Assembly: GCA_900753405.1 (NCBI GenBank)
Contig: CAADYZ010000015.1
Location: forward strand, 67,735-131,734
Length of the DNA stretch: 64,000 nt
Source of the DNA: Campylobacteraceae bacterium
Lineage (GTDB): Bacteria > Campylobacterota > Campylobacteria > Campylobacterales > Campylobacteraceae
Direction: 5' to 3'
Shown here: in pieces, positions 25,700-35,904 of the stretch
Numbering within the stretch: the first letter of the stretch is position 1
Layout: every line of letters starts with the position of its first letter
Position numbers and translations under genes: made by a program
The notes under the pieces: generated by a model
Database searches by the model: none
Told to the model about the DNA's origin: nothing
The model's input: the letters and a program-made list of their open reading frames with translations, nothing else

Positions 25700-26404
25700 T
25701 TATTTAATCTTATCTACCAAATAAGTCTTAATCAGCATATCTTTCGGCGGTTTTTGAAACTGCACCTGCTTTAAATCCTCCAAAAACGCCTGCACTTTTG
25801 CGTTAAACGCACGACTGTAAGATGGGCGGATGATTTTGTAACTAAACTTGCCGTTTTTATCGAGCAAAACCGAGACTTCTGCTTGCACACTGCTGTTTGC
25901 CTTGTATCTCACCCAACGCTTTTGCAACTCCTTTTCAAAGCTGCCCAAAAAGGCGTCAAATTCTCCGTCTGATTGAAAAAGTTCATTGTTTAACGGCGAG
26001 GCTAGCACGAGCTCTTTGCTTTGGTTTAAGGTTATGTTGGTGAGGTTGATCCCGCTTTCGTTTAACTGCGCGATCTCTTGTTTAAAAGTCTGCTCACTGA
26101 TGTTTTCAAACAACTCGCTCAAACCCTGCCCGTCATCTTCTTGCGAAGGCGTTTGCTGCCCTGCTTCTTTCAACGCCGCTTCGTTAAAATTTGCCAAATT
26201 CGAATTTGACTCTTTTGCGTGCTTTGGCGTCTGCGACTCAGCTTGCGTGCTTAGATAAACATCAACAAACGACCTCTCATCAACGCTGAATTTTCTAATC
26301 GTCTCGGTGGTGATCGTCTTGCTCGCAACCACAAAAACCAAAGCACAATAAATCAAAATAGAGAGCAAAAAAGCGAAAAAATTCAACCCTTTACTACTTT
26401 GCAT
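25700..26404 (-). CDS. tolA: TolA-like energy transducer with TonB-type C-terminus
   Basis: Spans from the TolQR motor in the inner membrane to TolB/Pal. 234 residues: one N-terminal membrane helix (about 9-27), an extended polar linker with few of the long Ala/Lys helices of E. coli TolA, and a C-terminal domain with the FLGSFEKELQKRWVRYKANSS and SVLLDKNGKFSYKII segments. A perfect palindrome encodes NSNLAN in the linker. It is identified mainly by position between tolR and tolB; a TonB paralogue is less likely. Confidence 0.85.
   Translation of the reverse strand: MQSSKGLNFFAFLLSILIYCALVFVVASKTITTETIRKFSVDERSFVDVYLSTQAESQTPKHAKESNSNLANFNEAALKEAGQQTPSQEDDGQGLSELFENISEQTFKQEIAQLNESGINLTNITLNQSKELVLASPLNNELFQSDGEFDAFLGSFEKELQKRWVRYKANSSVQAEVSVLLDKNGKFSYKIIRPSYSRAFNAKVQAFLEDLKQVQFQKPPKDMLIKTYLVDKIK
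26195..26208. repeat. Palindrome core in tolA linker
   Basis: CAAATTCGAATTTG, read as SNSNLAN in the flexible linker. Confidence 0.9.
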
Positions 26405-26422
26405 TCTCAGCCTTTAAGCGCG

Positions 26423-26821
26423 TTAGCCGTTAGTTTCAAGCCCTACTCGGCTAAAACCAGCCTCTTTAACCAGTTTAAGCACGCTCATCACATCATTGTA
26501 AAGAAGCGTTTTGTCCGCGTGGATGAAGACTTGCGACATAGTGTCATAGCGATTGGTTAAAAGCAAAAGATGGCTGCTTAATTCGTCAAAGCTTAGCTTG
26601 TCTTCGTTGATGTAAATCACTCTGTTTGCGTCTATTCGGATGGTTAAATTCTCTTTTTTCTGAGTGATCAACTCCTGCTTTGAACCATCTGGCAGAGCGA
26701 TCTTCTCTTCGTATATCATCGCAGGCGTTGTGACCATCAAAATCGCCAACAAAACCAGCATAATATCCACAAGCGGAGTGATGTTTAACTCTGGCTTTTC
26801 GTTAAAGTCAAAATCGCGCAT
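26423..26821 (-). CDS. tolR: TolR (ExbD-like) motor protein
   Basis: Proton-channel subunit that works with TolQ. 132 residues with a single membrane helix carrying the essential Asp19 (ITPLVDIMLVLLAI) and a periplasmic domain. Lies between tolQ (9 bases upstream) and tolA (18 bases downstream). Confidence 0.93.
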   Translation of the reverse strand: MRDFDFNEKPELNITPLVDIMLVLLAILMVTTPAMIYEEKIALPDGSKQELITQKKENLTIRIDANRVIYINEDKLSFDELSSHLLLLTNRYDTMSQVFIHADKTLLYNDVMSVLKLVKEAGFSRVGLETNG

Positions 26822-26830
26822 AAAAGCCCT

Positions 26831-27397
26831 TTACTCAGTGCGGTAACTAGCAAGCAAGACTATGCTTTCACGCTTTAAAACAGCAAGAAGCTCGGCTGCC
26901 TTGCGCCTTAAAATCAAATGAAAACTATAAGCTGGAATGGCGACAAAAATGCCACAACCAGTTGCGATCAACGCCTCGCTAATCGCAGGGGCGATAATGC
27001 TTAACGAGTTGTTGCCTTCGCCCATAGTCGAAAATGTCTCCAAGATGGCGACTACCGTGCCAAAAAGCCCGATGAATGGTGAGGTAGAGGCGATCAAAGA
27101 GAGCCAAGTTAGCCCACTTGTAGCCTTTGTTTCGCAGCTGCTTAGGCAGATGTCGATGCGGGCTTGACTCACGCCGCCGCTGATATATCTGCTAAAAACT
27201 GAGTTAAAATCGCTCAAATTTATCTCTTGTGTCAAGCTGTTTAACGCCGCTTGCTCTTTATTTTTCCATAATTTTAGCGCGATCAAACGCGAAATCAAAA
27301 TCGCAAATGTTAAAATGAAATAAATCGAAAGCCAAGCTAAGACAAAAATTGTAATTTGACTACTTTTGTTAAAATAAGTCAAAAAAATATCAACCAT
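26831..27397 (-). CDS. tolQ: TolQ (ExbB-like) motor protein
   Basis: Inner-membrane proton channel subunit powering TolA. 188 residues with three membrane helices (about 12-35, 110-135, 150-172) and the SLIASTSPFIGLFGTVVAIL signature, followed by ISEALIATGCGIFVAIPAY. First gene of the tol cluster; the atp operon terminator lies about 70 bases upstream, so tolQ probably has its own promoter in that gap. Confidence 0.93.
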   Translation of the reverse strand: MVDIFLTYFNKSSQITIFVLAWLSIYFILTFAILISRLIALKLWKNKEQAALNSLTQEINLSDFNSVFSRYISGGVSQARIDICLSSCETKATSGLTWLSLIASTSPFIGLFGTVVAILETFSTMGEGNNSLSIIAPAISEALIATGCGIFVAIPAYSFHLILRRKAAELLAVLKRESIVLLASYRTE

Positions 27398-27469
27398 AAA
27401 AACCCTTTAAGACTATTTATTTAAATCACAATTTGTCAAAACCGAATTTGATAAACTCTGATTTAAATA

Positions 27470-27499
27470 AACTTAGCCCCTAAAATTAGGGGCTAAGTT
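27470..27499 (-). terminator. Rho-independent terminator of the atp operon
   Basis: Perfect 12-bp stem AACTTAGCCCCT / AGGGGCTAAGTT with a 6-base loop, 2 bases after the atpC stop, followed on the minus strand by UUUAUUU. Confidence 0.85.
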
Positions 27500-27501
27500 G
27501 G

Positions 27502-27888
27502 TTAAGCGCGCATTTTCTCTAACTTAGAGACCGCAATATGAGCAAATTTGTTATCGTATGAACTCTCCAACAAAGCTTTTGCCTTGGCGATGGCTGCTGC
27601 AAGGTTGCCCTTTGCGTCAAGCATCACAGCGCCATTTGCTAGGATATTCACGCTGTCTTCGCTTACCTCAGCAAAACCCCAATCCACCGCGATGCTCTCA
27701 GTTGAGCCGTCTTCATACTCAACTGAGATAATGCCAGCTGACAATGTCGTAACGAGTGCTAAGTGTCCGGGTAAAACGCCAAATTCGCCCTCGCAACCAG
27801 GTAGCACAACGCTTTTCACTTCGCCAGAAAAAATTTCTCCCTCAGGCGCAACAATCTGCAAATTCAAATTTGACTTTTTCTCACTCAT
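27502..27888 (-). CDS. atpC: ATP synthase epsilon subunit
   Basis: Part of the central stalk of F1, couples rotation and inhibits hydrolysis. 128 residues with the beta-sandwich segment LPGCEGEFGVLPGHLALVTTL and a C-terminal helical pair (KAKALLESSYDNKFAHIAVSKLEK). Half a palindrome is used for KKSNLNLQI at the N-terminus. Last gene of the atp operon. Confidence 0.97.
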   Translation of the reverse strand: MSEKKSNLNLQIVAPEGEIFSGEVKSVVLPGCEGEFGVLPGHLALVTTLSAGIISVEYEDGSTESIAVDWGFAEVSEDSVNILANGAVMLDAKGNLAAAIAKAKALLESSYDNKFAHIAVSKLEKMRA

Positions 27889-27897
27889 TTGCGACTC

Positions 27898-29295
27898 CTA
27901 TTTTTGCATTTTCTTGGCTTTTTCAACAACCTCGTCAATGCTACCTACCATATAAAACGCATTCTCAGGTAAATCGTCATATTTACCCTCTAAAATTCCC
28001 TTAAAGCCTGCGATCGTCTCTTGCAAAGTGACATACTTGCCCGGACTTCCTGTGAAAACTTCGGCAACAAAGAATGGTTGTGAAAGGAATTTCTCAATCT
28101 TCCTTGCTCTATCAACCACTTGCTTATCCTCTTCACTAAGCTCGTCCATACCAAGAATTGCGATGATGTCTTGTAGGTCTTTGTATTTTTGCAAAACCGA
28201 CTGAACACCACGCGCAACGCTGTAATGCTCTTCGCCAAGAATTTGCGGAGAAAGCATACGAGAAGTTGAATCAAGCGGATCAACCGCTGGGTAAATTCCT
28301 TTCTCGGCAATGCCACGACTAAGAACGGTTGTTGCGTCAAGGTGGGCAAAAACCGTTGCTGGTGCTGGGTCGGTCAAGTCGTCCGCTGGAACATAAACAG
28401 CTTGAACCGATGTGATCGAGCCTTTTTTGGTTGAAGTAATTCTCTCTTGAAGGCGTCCAAGCTCGCTAGCTAGCGTAGGTTGGTAGCCAACGGCTGACGG
28501 AATTCGCCCAAGCAAAGCTGACATCTCCGAACCAGACTGAGAAAATCTGAAAATATTGTCGATAAACAACAATACATCCAAGCCCATTTCGTCACGGAAA
28601 TACTCTGCCATTGTAAGTCCAGTCAAGGCTACACGGTTACGCGCCCCCGGTGGCTCATTCATCTGCCCATAGCACAGAGCAACTTTGTCCAAAACGCCGC
28701 CCTCTTTCATCTCGTTGTAGAGGTCATTTCCCTCGCGCGTCCTCTCGCCAACGCCTGTAAAAACTGAGTAGCCGCTGTGTTTGTAAGCAACATTGTGAAT
28801 CAGCTCCATAATCAAAACCGTTTTGCCAACACCAGCGCCGCCGAAAAGTCCGATTTTACCGCCTTTTGCATAAGGCGCAAGAAGATCGACAACTTTAATG
28901 CCTGTTTCAAAAACGCCGCCGTCTGTGTTTTGCTCCTCAAAAGCAGGAGGATCGCGGTGAATGCTCCACCTTTTGTCAAACTTAATCTCCTCGCCTTCAT
29001 CGACCAAATCACCAACAACATTAAAAATTCTCCCCAAAACCTTCTCGCCAACTGGCACTGAGATCGGCTCGCCAAGAGCTTTTACCTCTAAGCCGCGAGT
29101 AAGTCCGTCACTCATATCCATAGCGATGGTTCGCACAACATTGTCACCAAGGTGCGCCGCCGTCTCTAAAATAAGTTTTTGTTTTTTTGAATTGACCTCA
29201 AAAACAACCTCGATTGCTTCGTTAATTTTAGGTAAATAGCCCTCAAAACTAACATCCACAACAGGTCCCATAACTTGGCTAATTATGCCCTTCAT
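27898..29295 (-). CDS. atpD: ATP synthase beta subunit
   Basis: Catalytic subunit of F1. 465 residues, with Walker A GGAGVGKT, the GERTREGNDLYNEM catalytic Glu/Arg segment, Walker B LLFIDNIFRF and the ALLGRIPSAVGYQPTL segment. ALPHA-BETA interface residues look normal. No repeat copies within the gene. Confidence 0.98.
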   Translation of the reverse strand: MKGIISQVMGPVVDVSFEGYLPKINEAIEVVFEVNSKKQKLILETAAHLGDNVVRTIAMDMSDGLTRGLEVKALGEPISVPVGEKVLGRIFNVVGDLVDEGEEIKFDKRWSIHRDPPAFEEQNTDGGVFETGIKVVDLLAPYAKGGKIGLFGGAGVGKTVLIMELIHNVAYKHSGYSVFTGVGERTREGNDLYNEMKEGGVLDKVALCYGQMNEPPGARNRVALTGLTMAEYFRDEMGLDVLLFIDNIFRFSQSGSEMSALLGRIPSAVGYQPTLASELGRLQERITSTKKGSITSVQAVYVPADDLTDPAPATVFAHLDATTVLSRGIAEKGIYPAVDPLDSTSRMLSPQILGEEHYSVARGVQSVLQKYKDLQDIIAILGMDELSEEDKQVVDRARKIEKFLSQPFFVAEVFTGSPGKYVTLQETIAGFKGILEGKYDDLPENAFYMVGSIDEVVEKAKKMQK

Positions 29296-29314
29296 ACAAT
29301 CTCCTTAAAATAAT

Positions 29315-30196
29315 TTACTTCATACTCTCAACGCCGCTAATAATCTCGATCAGCTCAGTTGTAATGCTCTCTTGCCTTGCTTTGTTGTAAGAAAGTTCTA
29401 GTAGTTTTGCCCTTTCTTTTGCATTTTTAGACGCATTGTCCATAGACTGCATTCTAGCACTATGCTCTGCTGCTAACGAGTCGATCAAAGCGTAATAAGT
29501 CGAATACTCAACAAACTTTTTTGCCAACTCTGCTAGCAAATTTGCATCCTCTGGCTCAACTTCTAGCGCCGACAAGCCCTCATTACTACTGCCCTGCGGA
29601 AGCTCGATTGGCGCGATGTTGGTGATTTTTAACTCTTGGCTAATCATATTTTTATAGCCATTGTGGATCAAAACAACTTTATCCGTAATCCCTTTTTCAA
29701 AATCCTCAATCGCCGCACTAATAACCTCAACTGCTTTTTCGTAAGTAGGTATACTGCTGTAACCGCGGTAAGTTTTTAGAATCTCTCTATCACAAAAGTT
29801 AAAAAACTCAATCCCCTTTTTACCGACTGCACGCAACCTAACTTTCACTCCGCTTTTTTCGTAATCCGCGATCATCGCCTTAGCTGCTTTGATAGTCGCC
29901 ATATTAAAGCCGCCGCACAAACCCTTGTCAGCTGTGATGAAGATGATATCCACACAATTCACAACTGGGCAAGTTTTACTGTCGTTACGAAAAATTCGCA
30001 TCTGAGTATCATCGCTAAGATGCAAAGCGATCTGGCTTACAACATCTTGAATTTTGTTTGCGTAAGCCCTCGACTGCCTTGCCACCTCTTCTGCCTTTTT
30101 GAGCTTTGCAGTAGAGACGAGCTTCATAGCTTTGGTTGTCTTTTGCGTGTTTAAAACGCTCTTTATCTTGCGTTTTATCTCTTTTAAATTTGACAT
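29315..30196 (-). CDS. atpG: ATP synthase gamma subunit
   Basis: Rotor of F1. 293 residues from the ATG at 30196, six bases after AAGG (a TTG at 30199 is too close). It has the N-terminal helix NLKEIKRKIKSVLNTQKTTKAM and the conserved C-terminal helix ARMQSMDNASKNA that rotate in the F1 barrel, with ITADKGLCGGFN in between. Confidence 0.97.
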   Translation of the reverse strand: MSNLKEIKRKIKSVLNTQKTTKAMKLVSTAKLKKAEEVARQSRAYANKIQDVVSQIALHLSDDTQMRIFRNDSKTCPVVNCVDIIFITADKGLCGGFNMATIKAAKAMIADYEKSGVKVRLRAVGKKGIEFFNFCDREILKTYRGYSSIPTYEKAVEVISAAIEDFEKGITDKVVLIHNGYKNMISQELKITNIAPIELPQGSSNEGLSALEVEPEDANLLAELAKKFVEYSTYYALIDSLAAEHSARMQSMDNASKNAKERAKLLELSYNKARQESITTELIEIISGVESMK

Positions 30197-30207
30197 CAAA
30201 AACCTTT

Positions 30208-30221
30208 CAAATTCGAATTTG
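30208..30221. repeat. Palindrome core between atpA and atpG
   Basis: CAAATTCGAATTTG in the 36-base gap just upstream of the atpG ribosome site. Confidence 0.9.
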
Positions 30222-30235
30222 GTGTTTATTTAAAA

Positions 30236-31753
30236 CTATTTTTCGCTGAAAGATGACTTAAAGTTACTCAACGCCTCTAACAATGTTTTCTCTAAATCCT
30301 CGCTAATTTGCTTAGTAGTGCGAATGCCTTCAAAAATAGCTGGATATTTCTCTTCCAAATAAGGGTAAAGTTCAGCTTCAAATTTGCCTACGCTTTTTGG
30401 CTCGATGTCATCCAAAAAGCCTTTGCTACCAGCGTAAATCAACACAATTTGCTTCTCAACTGCAAGCGGTGAATAAGGAGGCTGTTTTAACACCTCTACC
30501 ATCCTCTGACCTCTTTCAAGCTGCTTTCTACTGCTTTCGTCAAGGTCGCTTGCAAATTGCGCAAATGCTTGTAATTCGCGGTATTGCGCTAGCTCTAAGC
30601 GCAAAGTTCCTGCGACTTTTTTGATCGCCTTGATTTGTGCTGAACCACCAACGCGACTAACTGACAAACCAACATTGATCGCTGGACGAACGCCTGAGTT
30701 GAAAAGGTCGGTTTCAAGGAAAATCTGACCATCGGTAATCGAAATAACATTTGTCGGAATGTAGGCTGAAACATCGCCCGCCTGCGTTTCGATGATCGGT
30801 AGTGCAGTCAAGCTTCCCGCGCCCAACTCGTCATTTAGCTTACTAGCTCTTTCAAGAAGTCGTGAGTGAATGTAGAAAACATCGCCCGGATACGCCTCGC
30901 GACCAGGAGGACGGCGAAGGATCAAACTCATCTCTCTATACGCAACAGCGTGCTTGCTTAAATCATCATACACAATCAACGCGTGGCGACCGCTATCTCT
31001 AAAAAACTCGCCCATCGTAACGCCAGCGTAAGGCGCGATGTATTGCAATGCGGCTGCGTCACTAGCACCAGCGCTAACTACGATAGTATAATCCATCGCC
31101 CCGCTCTCTTCTAGTTTTTTCACAACGCTTGCAACGGTAGATTGTTTTTGCCCGATCGCAACATAAATACAAATAACATCTTGACCTTTTTGGTTGATGA
31201 TTGTATCCACAGCTACGGTAGTTTTACCAGTCTGCCTATCGCCGATGATAAGCTCCCTTTGCCCTCTGCCGATCGGAACCAAAGCATCGATCGCCTTTAA
31301 GCCAGTTTGAAGCGGCTCATGAACGCTTTTTCGCGCCATAATCCCCTTTGCCTTCTCCTCAACGAAGCGGACTTGCTTAGCGTTAATCTCGCCCTTTCCG
31401 TCAATCGGCTCACCAAGTGCATTTACAATACGACCGACAAGTTCTTCACCAACAGGAACGCTTAAAAGTTTGCCGAGTCTCTTAACGCTACTTCCTTCTT
31501 TGATGCCTGCTACGCTTCCTAAAACAACAACACCAACGCTGTTTTCATTAAGATTCATCGCAAAACCACGAACGCCGTCTTCAAACTCAACCATCTCATT
31601 AGCCATCACATTACGGAGTCCATAAACACTTGCCACACCGTCAGCAACAGAGATTACCTTGCCAACTTCGTCGATATCAACCGTTAGCTCGAAATTCTCT
31701 ATCCTCTCTTGAATGATACTGCTAATCTCGTCAGCTTTTAACTTTGCACTCAC
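30236..31753 (-). CDS. atpA: ATP synthase alpha subunit
   Basis: Non-catalytic nucleotide-binding subunit of F1. 505 residues, GTG start behind AAGGAG. Walker A GDRQTGKTT, the IYVAIGQKQSTV segment, and PGREAYPGDVFYIHSRLLERA are as expected. No repeat copies inside. The gap to atpH (115 bases) is unusually long for this operon and contains two palindromes. Confidence 0.98.
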   Translation of the reverse strand: MSAKLKADEISSIIQERIENFELTVDIDEVGKVISVADGVASVYGLRNVMANEMVEFEDGVRGFAMNLNENSVGVVVLGSVAGIKEGSSVKRLGKLLSVPVGEELVGRIVNALGEPIDGKGEINAKQVRFVEEKAKGIMARKSVHEPLQTGLKAIDALVPIGRGQRELIIGDRQTGKTTVAVDTIINQKGQDVICIYVAIGQKQSTVASVVKKLEESGAMDYTIVVSAGASDAAALQYIAPYAGVTMGEFFRDSGRHALIVYDDLSKHAVAYREMSLILRRPPGREAYPGDVFYIHSRLLERASKLNDELGAGSLTALPIIETQAGDVSAYIPTNVISITDGQIFLETDLFNSGVRPAINVGLSVSRVGGSAQIKAIKKVAGTLRLELAQYRELQAFAQFASDLDESSRKQLERGQRMVEVLKQPPYSPLAVEKQIVLIYAGSKGFLDDIEPKSVGKFEAELYPYLEEKYPAIFEGIRTTKQISEDLEKTLLEALSNFKSSFSEK

Positions 31754-31825
31754 TCTCTCTCCTTAAAAAAAGTTGAACTTAACCAAACCTAAGTTGTTTT
31801 TAGACTTGATTAAACTCATCGTTTT

Positions 31826-31843
31826 GTCAAATTCGAATTTGAC
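31826..31843. repeat. Perfect dispersed palindrome between atpH and atpA
   Basis: GTCAAATTCGAATTTGAC, the first of two copies in tandem in this gap. Confidence 0.95.
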
Positions 31844-31849
31844 ATTTGC

Positions 31850-31863
31850 CAAATTCGAATTTG
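31850..31863. repeat. Second palindrome core between atpH and atpA
   Basis: CAAATTCGAATTTG, 6 bases from the previous copy and 5 bases before the atpH stop codon. Confidence 0.95.
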
Positions 31864-31868
31864 ATGTG

Positions 31869-32405
31869 TTAATTAAGCCCTTTTAGAATGTGTTTTTGCA
31901 TTTGAGTTGCTATCTTGCTCTTGCTCACAGAAACCTCAACGCCAAGACTTTCAACGCTTAACTTCACTCCGTCAAAGTCCGCGTCACCTTTAACCAAATT
32001 TAACTCAACTCCAAATTTTTGACTACTTTTTTCTTGTAACAGCGTTAAATCCGCCTTTGTAATAGAAAAATTAGCATCCACCTCACCGCGAAATTCCTCT
32101 CGTTGCAAAGCCAACGCCGCTTTAAAATCTCCTGCGATTTGAGGGATCAAAGCAAGCCTGCCATTTTCAGCCAAAAGTTTTAAAAAGTTGGTAAATTTTG
32201 GACTTTTATCGTCAATAAGCGACAGCAAAAGGTCTAGTTTTTTTTGCGTATCCACACTTGGCATTAGGATGATATTCACAAATTTGGCATTCTCAAAAGC
32301 CTTTGTGAGAATTTCAAAATATGCTAATATTTTATCTAGCTCAGTTTTTTTGAGCTTCAAGGCAAACAATGCGTTGATATATTTTTTTGAGACAATCTCT
32401 TTCAT
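31869..32405 (-). CDS. atpH: ATP synthase delta subunit
   Basis: Peripheral-stalk subunit joining F1 to Fo. 178 residues from the ATG at 32405, six bases after AAGGA (a TTG at 32411 is too close). Helical N-terminal domain (VSKKYINALFALKLKK) and a C-terminal segment ending SKSKIATQMQKHILKGL. Weakly conserved family, supported mainly by operon position. Confidence 0.93.
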   Translation of the reverse strand: MKEIVSKKYINALFALKLKKTELDKILAYFEILTKAFENAKFVNIILMPSVDTQKKLDLLLSLIDDKSPKFTNFLKLLAENGRLALIPQIAGDFKAALALQREEFRGEVDANFSITKADLTLLQEKSSQKFGVELNLVKGDADFDGVKLSVESLGVEVSVSKSKIATQMQKHILKGLN

Positions 32406-32414
32406 TAACAATCC

Positions 32415-32936
32415 TTAGCTAATTTTCTTTAAAATAATGCCCAACAACTCTTTTTGTGAGCCTTTTAACTCAGTGTCAAACAGCTTTGTGACGACTGCTG
32501 AAACGCTTGATATCTTAGCTTTTTTTACCTCTAATGCTTTTTTGTTTTCAAAAGAATTTTGCAGTTTAACAACATCGTTTTGTGCCTCTTTTTCGATGCG
32601 ATTAGCGATATTCACTGCGTCTTTTTGCGCGACCTCAACCGCCTCTTTTGCTCCCATTTTTGCGATTTCTAGTGAAATCTGTGCATCTTTCAGTTTGCGT
32701 TGATTTTCTTTTTGTTTTAACTCAGAAGCTTTGATGGCAGATGAAATTTTTTCGATCCTGCTAAGATAAAACGCCCTTGCAGGTTTAGCTAAAAGATAAT
32801 ACATTATGCCGGCGAAAATAAGAAAATTCACAACCCTCCACGCAAGGTCTGTGCGCTCGAAAATGTTGTCTAAGCCAGAAAATGGCTCGCCACTTGCTAA
32901 AACAAGCATCGGAAAAAGTAGTGCTAAAATTTTCAT
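32415..32936 (-). CDS. atpF: ATP synthase Fo subunit b
   Basis: Peripheral-stalk subunit with one membrane helix (about 28-47, FLIFAGIMYYLLAKPARAF) followed by a long charged coiled coil. 173 residues from the ATG at 32936, which has better spacing from AAGG than the ATG at 32942. The N-terminus (MKILALLFPMLVLASG) resembles a signal peptide, a feature of the b subunit in this group. Pairs with the b' subunit encoded just upstream. Confidence 0.93.
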   Translation of the reverse strand: MKILALLFPMLVLASGEPFSGLDNIFERTDLAWRVVNFLIFAGIMYYLLAKPARAFYLSRIEKISSAIKASELKQKENQRKLKDAQISLEIAKMGAKEAVEVAQKDAVNIANRIEKEAQNDVVKLQNSFENKKALEVKKAKISSVSAVVTKLFDTELKGSQKELLGIILKKIS

Positions 32937-32963
32937 AAACATCCTTGTAAAACAAATTAGCGG

Positions 32964-33386
32964 CTAGATTGTAGCCATTTTCTTTTTAAGAGAGGCTTTA
33001 AACAACGGCATTTGCTCTTGCAAATCTTCATCCAACTTCGCCTTCTCTTTTGAAAGTTGTGTTTGAAATTTATTGTAGTCTTTTGCGATTTTCTCTTTTG
33101 TTTGATTAATCAAAGCGTCAGCCTTCTCTTGTGCTTGCAAAAGCGCTTCGCTTCGAATTTGCGCCGCCTCTTTACTAGCGTCTTGCAAAATTTGCTCCCT
33201 TTGGGCGTCAATTTGTGCGATTTTCTCTAAAATGTCTTTCTCGCCGTCATCTGCGCTAGTAATTTGCGCATCGCGCGCGTCCATATGTGTCAAAAGCGGT
33301 TTGTATAACATTTTGTTTAGAACAAAAATCATACATAAAAAAGATGCTATCGTCACTAAAACTAATGTTGAATTTATCTCTAACAT
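32964..33386 (-). CDS. ATP synthase Fo subunit b'
   Basis: Second stalk subunit: 140 residues, one N-terminal membrane helix (about 6-24) then a coiled coil (DILEKIAQIDAQREQILQDA). Having separate b and b' genes is normal in Campylobacterota. The genes for Fo a and c subunits are not in this window. Confidence 0.92.
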   Translation of the reverse strand: MLEINSTLVLVTIASFLCMIFVLNKMLYKPLLTHMDARDAQITSADDGEKDILEKIAQIDAQREQILQDASKEAAQIRSEALLQAQEKADALINQTKEKIAKDYNKFQTQLSKEKAKLDEDLQEQMPLFKASLKKKMATI

Positions 33387-33407
33387 TACTTTGCCTTTTT
33401 AAAAAAT

Positions 33408-34273
33408 TTACTTCGTTTTCTCGTTTAAAAATGTTATAAAATCTATAATCTCATTAGCATCTTTGAAGCTAAGTGTGATTTTACGATTAACAACTTTTGC
33501 GACAATTCCGTGCTGAGAAAATGTCTTTTTCAGTTGCAACATTTTGTTGTTAAAACGCATTTCGTCATTTAAAACATCCAGCGTTTGTTCTTTATTTCGC
33601 TTAAATTTCTTAACTAAATTTTCAGTCTGTCTAACGGTCAATTTCTGCCCGATAACACTATCAACAACGATCTTCTCATTTTCTGGTGAAAGTCCGACTA
33701 TGATTTTCGCGTGTCCTTGTGTCAGCTGACCTTGCCCGATCAGCTCTTGCGTTGTTTCGTCAAGGTTTAAAAGCCTCATTGTGTTTGTGATTTGTGCGCG
33801 ACTTTTTTTGATGATCTTCGCAAGAGCTTCTTGCGTGATGTTGTATTCGCCGATCAATTCTTTGTAAGAATGGGCTAACTCAATTGGTGTGAGATTTTCT
33901 CGCTGAATGTTTTCGATCAACGCCAACTCGCGTAAGTTTTTGTCTCCTATATCGGCGATGATGGCTTTAATCTTCTCTTCACCGATGAGCTTGCTTGCGC
34001 GAAGTCGTCTCTCACCAGCGATGAGCGTAAAGCTGTCGTTTGCGCCACGCATTATGACGATCGGCTGGATGAGTCCGTGTCTTGTAATGCTCTCGCCAAG
34101 CTCGCTTAAAGCCTCTGCGTCAAAATGCTTTCTTGGTTGGTATGGATTTGGCTTGATTTTACTAATCTCAACATCCATCACGCGCGTGTCGCCACTGCTT
34201 AGTTCGTTGTTGTAAGCATCTTCTACATCGCCCAAAATAGCATCTAGTCCTCGTCCGAGTGCTTTCTTCGCCA

Positions 34274-34274
<1 letters not shown>
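33408..34274 (-). CDS. parB: Chromosome partitioning protein ParB (Spo0J)
   Basis: Binds parS sites near the origin and, with ParA, segregates chromosomes. 288 residues from the second ATG at 34274 (GGAGG six bases upstream); the ATG at 34277 would overlap the parA stop by 4. It starts MAKKALGRGLDAIL, has the CTP-binding ParB/sulfiredoxin domain (YQPRKHF, LIAGERRLRASKL, ENIQRENLTPIE) and a helix-turn-helix (ITQEALAKIIKKSRAQITNT). Confidence 0.96.
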
Positions 34275-35056
<782 letters not shown>

Positions 35057-35100
35057 TTAAACCCTTACCTTTACTTAAACTTAACTAAACTAACTTTGCA

Positions 35101-35775
35101 TCAACGGGCAGAAAAGACCCGCACGCCGTTTAACACAATTGAACCATCGTCTTGCAAAACCGCCTCTTTCAAACTGACTTCGCTGTCGTTTAAATGAACT
35201 TTAAAATCACAAGACCGCCAGAATTCTAGCGAAAAGTTTCTAAAAATTTGCTTCCACGAAATGTTTTTTTCTAACTCTTTTATGTATGCACTCACAACTT
35301 GGCTGTAAGAAAGCTCAGCGTCTAACACGCCGCAACCACTCGGAGCATAAACCAAATTTAGCCCGATGCCGCAGATTAAAACGCCGCCGATTTTAGTCGT
35401 CATCAAACCGCCGATTTTGACATTTTCGACAAATTCGCCACTTTGCGGAGCGGTTTGGGCGCGACTTAGATAAAAGTCGTTAGGCCATTTCAACCAAATT
35501 TGCGACCCGTTTGCGCGCAACGCCAAAACCATCAAAAACGCAAAGTAAATGCTTGCTGAATTTAAAGGCAAGTCACTTGGCAAATCCTCGACATTTACGC
35601 AAAAACTAAAAGCTAGATTCCCTTCCGCGCCAATCCACGAATTTCCCCTGCTTCCAACTCCGTCTGTTTGTTTGGCTGCGACTAAGGCAAAAGGCGGCTT
35701 CACCACGCCCAAACGCAACATTTCGATCAACTCAGTTTGAGTAGAACTTGACTCTTCGACAAAATTGATAACCAC
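35101..35775 (-). CDS. birA: Biotin--[acetyl-CoA-carboxylase] ligase
   Basis: Attaches biotin to the carboxyl carrier protein of acetyl-CoA carboxylase. 224 residues, GTG start, short class I form without the DNA-binding domain found in E. coli BirA. The biotinyl-AMP loop GVGSRGNSWIGAEGNLAFS (the usual GRGRxGR motif is degenerate) and WLKWPNDFYL are present. It functionally complements accA at 13687. Upstream lies a palindrome variant about 90 bases before the start. Confidence 0.9.
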   Translation of the reverse strand: MVINFVEESSSTQTELIEMLRLGVVKPPFALVAAKQTDGVGSRGNSWIGAEGNLAFSFCVNVEDLPSDLPLNSASIYFAFLMVLALRANGSQIWLKWPNDFYLSRAQTAPQSGEFVENVKIGGLMTTKIGGVLICGIGLNLVYAPSGCGVLDAELSYSQVVSAYIKELEKNISWKQIFRNFSLEFWRSCDFKVHLNDSEVSLKEAVLQDDGSIVLNGVRVFSAR

Positions 35776-35904
35776 TTAAAACCTCGCATAAAACGGGCGA
35801 TTATAAACAATTTTTGCTTTAATATTATTTAAATGTGAAACAACATTTTGGTAACTTAGTTTTGTCAAAACCAAATTTGATTTGAGCAATTTTGCAAAAC
35901 CTGC

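Noticed and set aside
27398..27470. Repeat-derived promoter for tolQ (TTGACA on minus strand)
   Set aside because: TTGACA is present, but the nearest TAAATA is only 14 bases away and other options match poorly.
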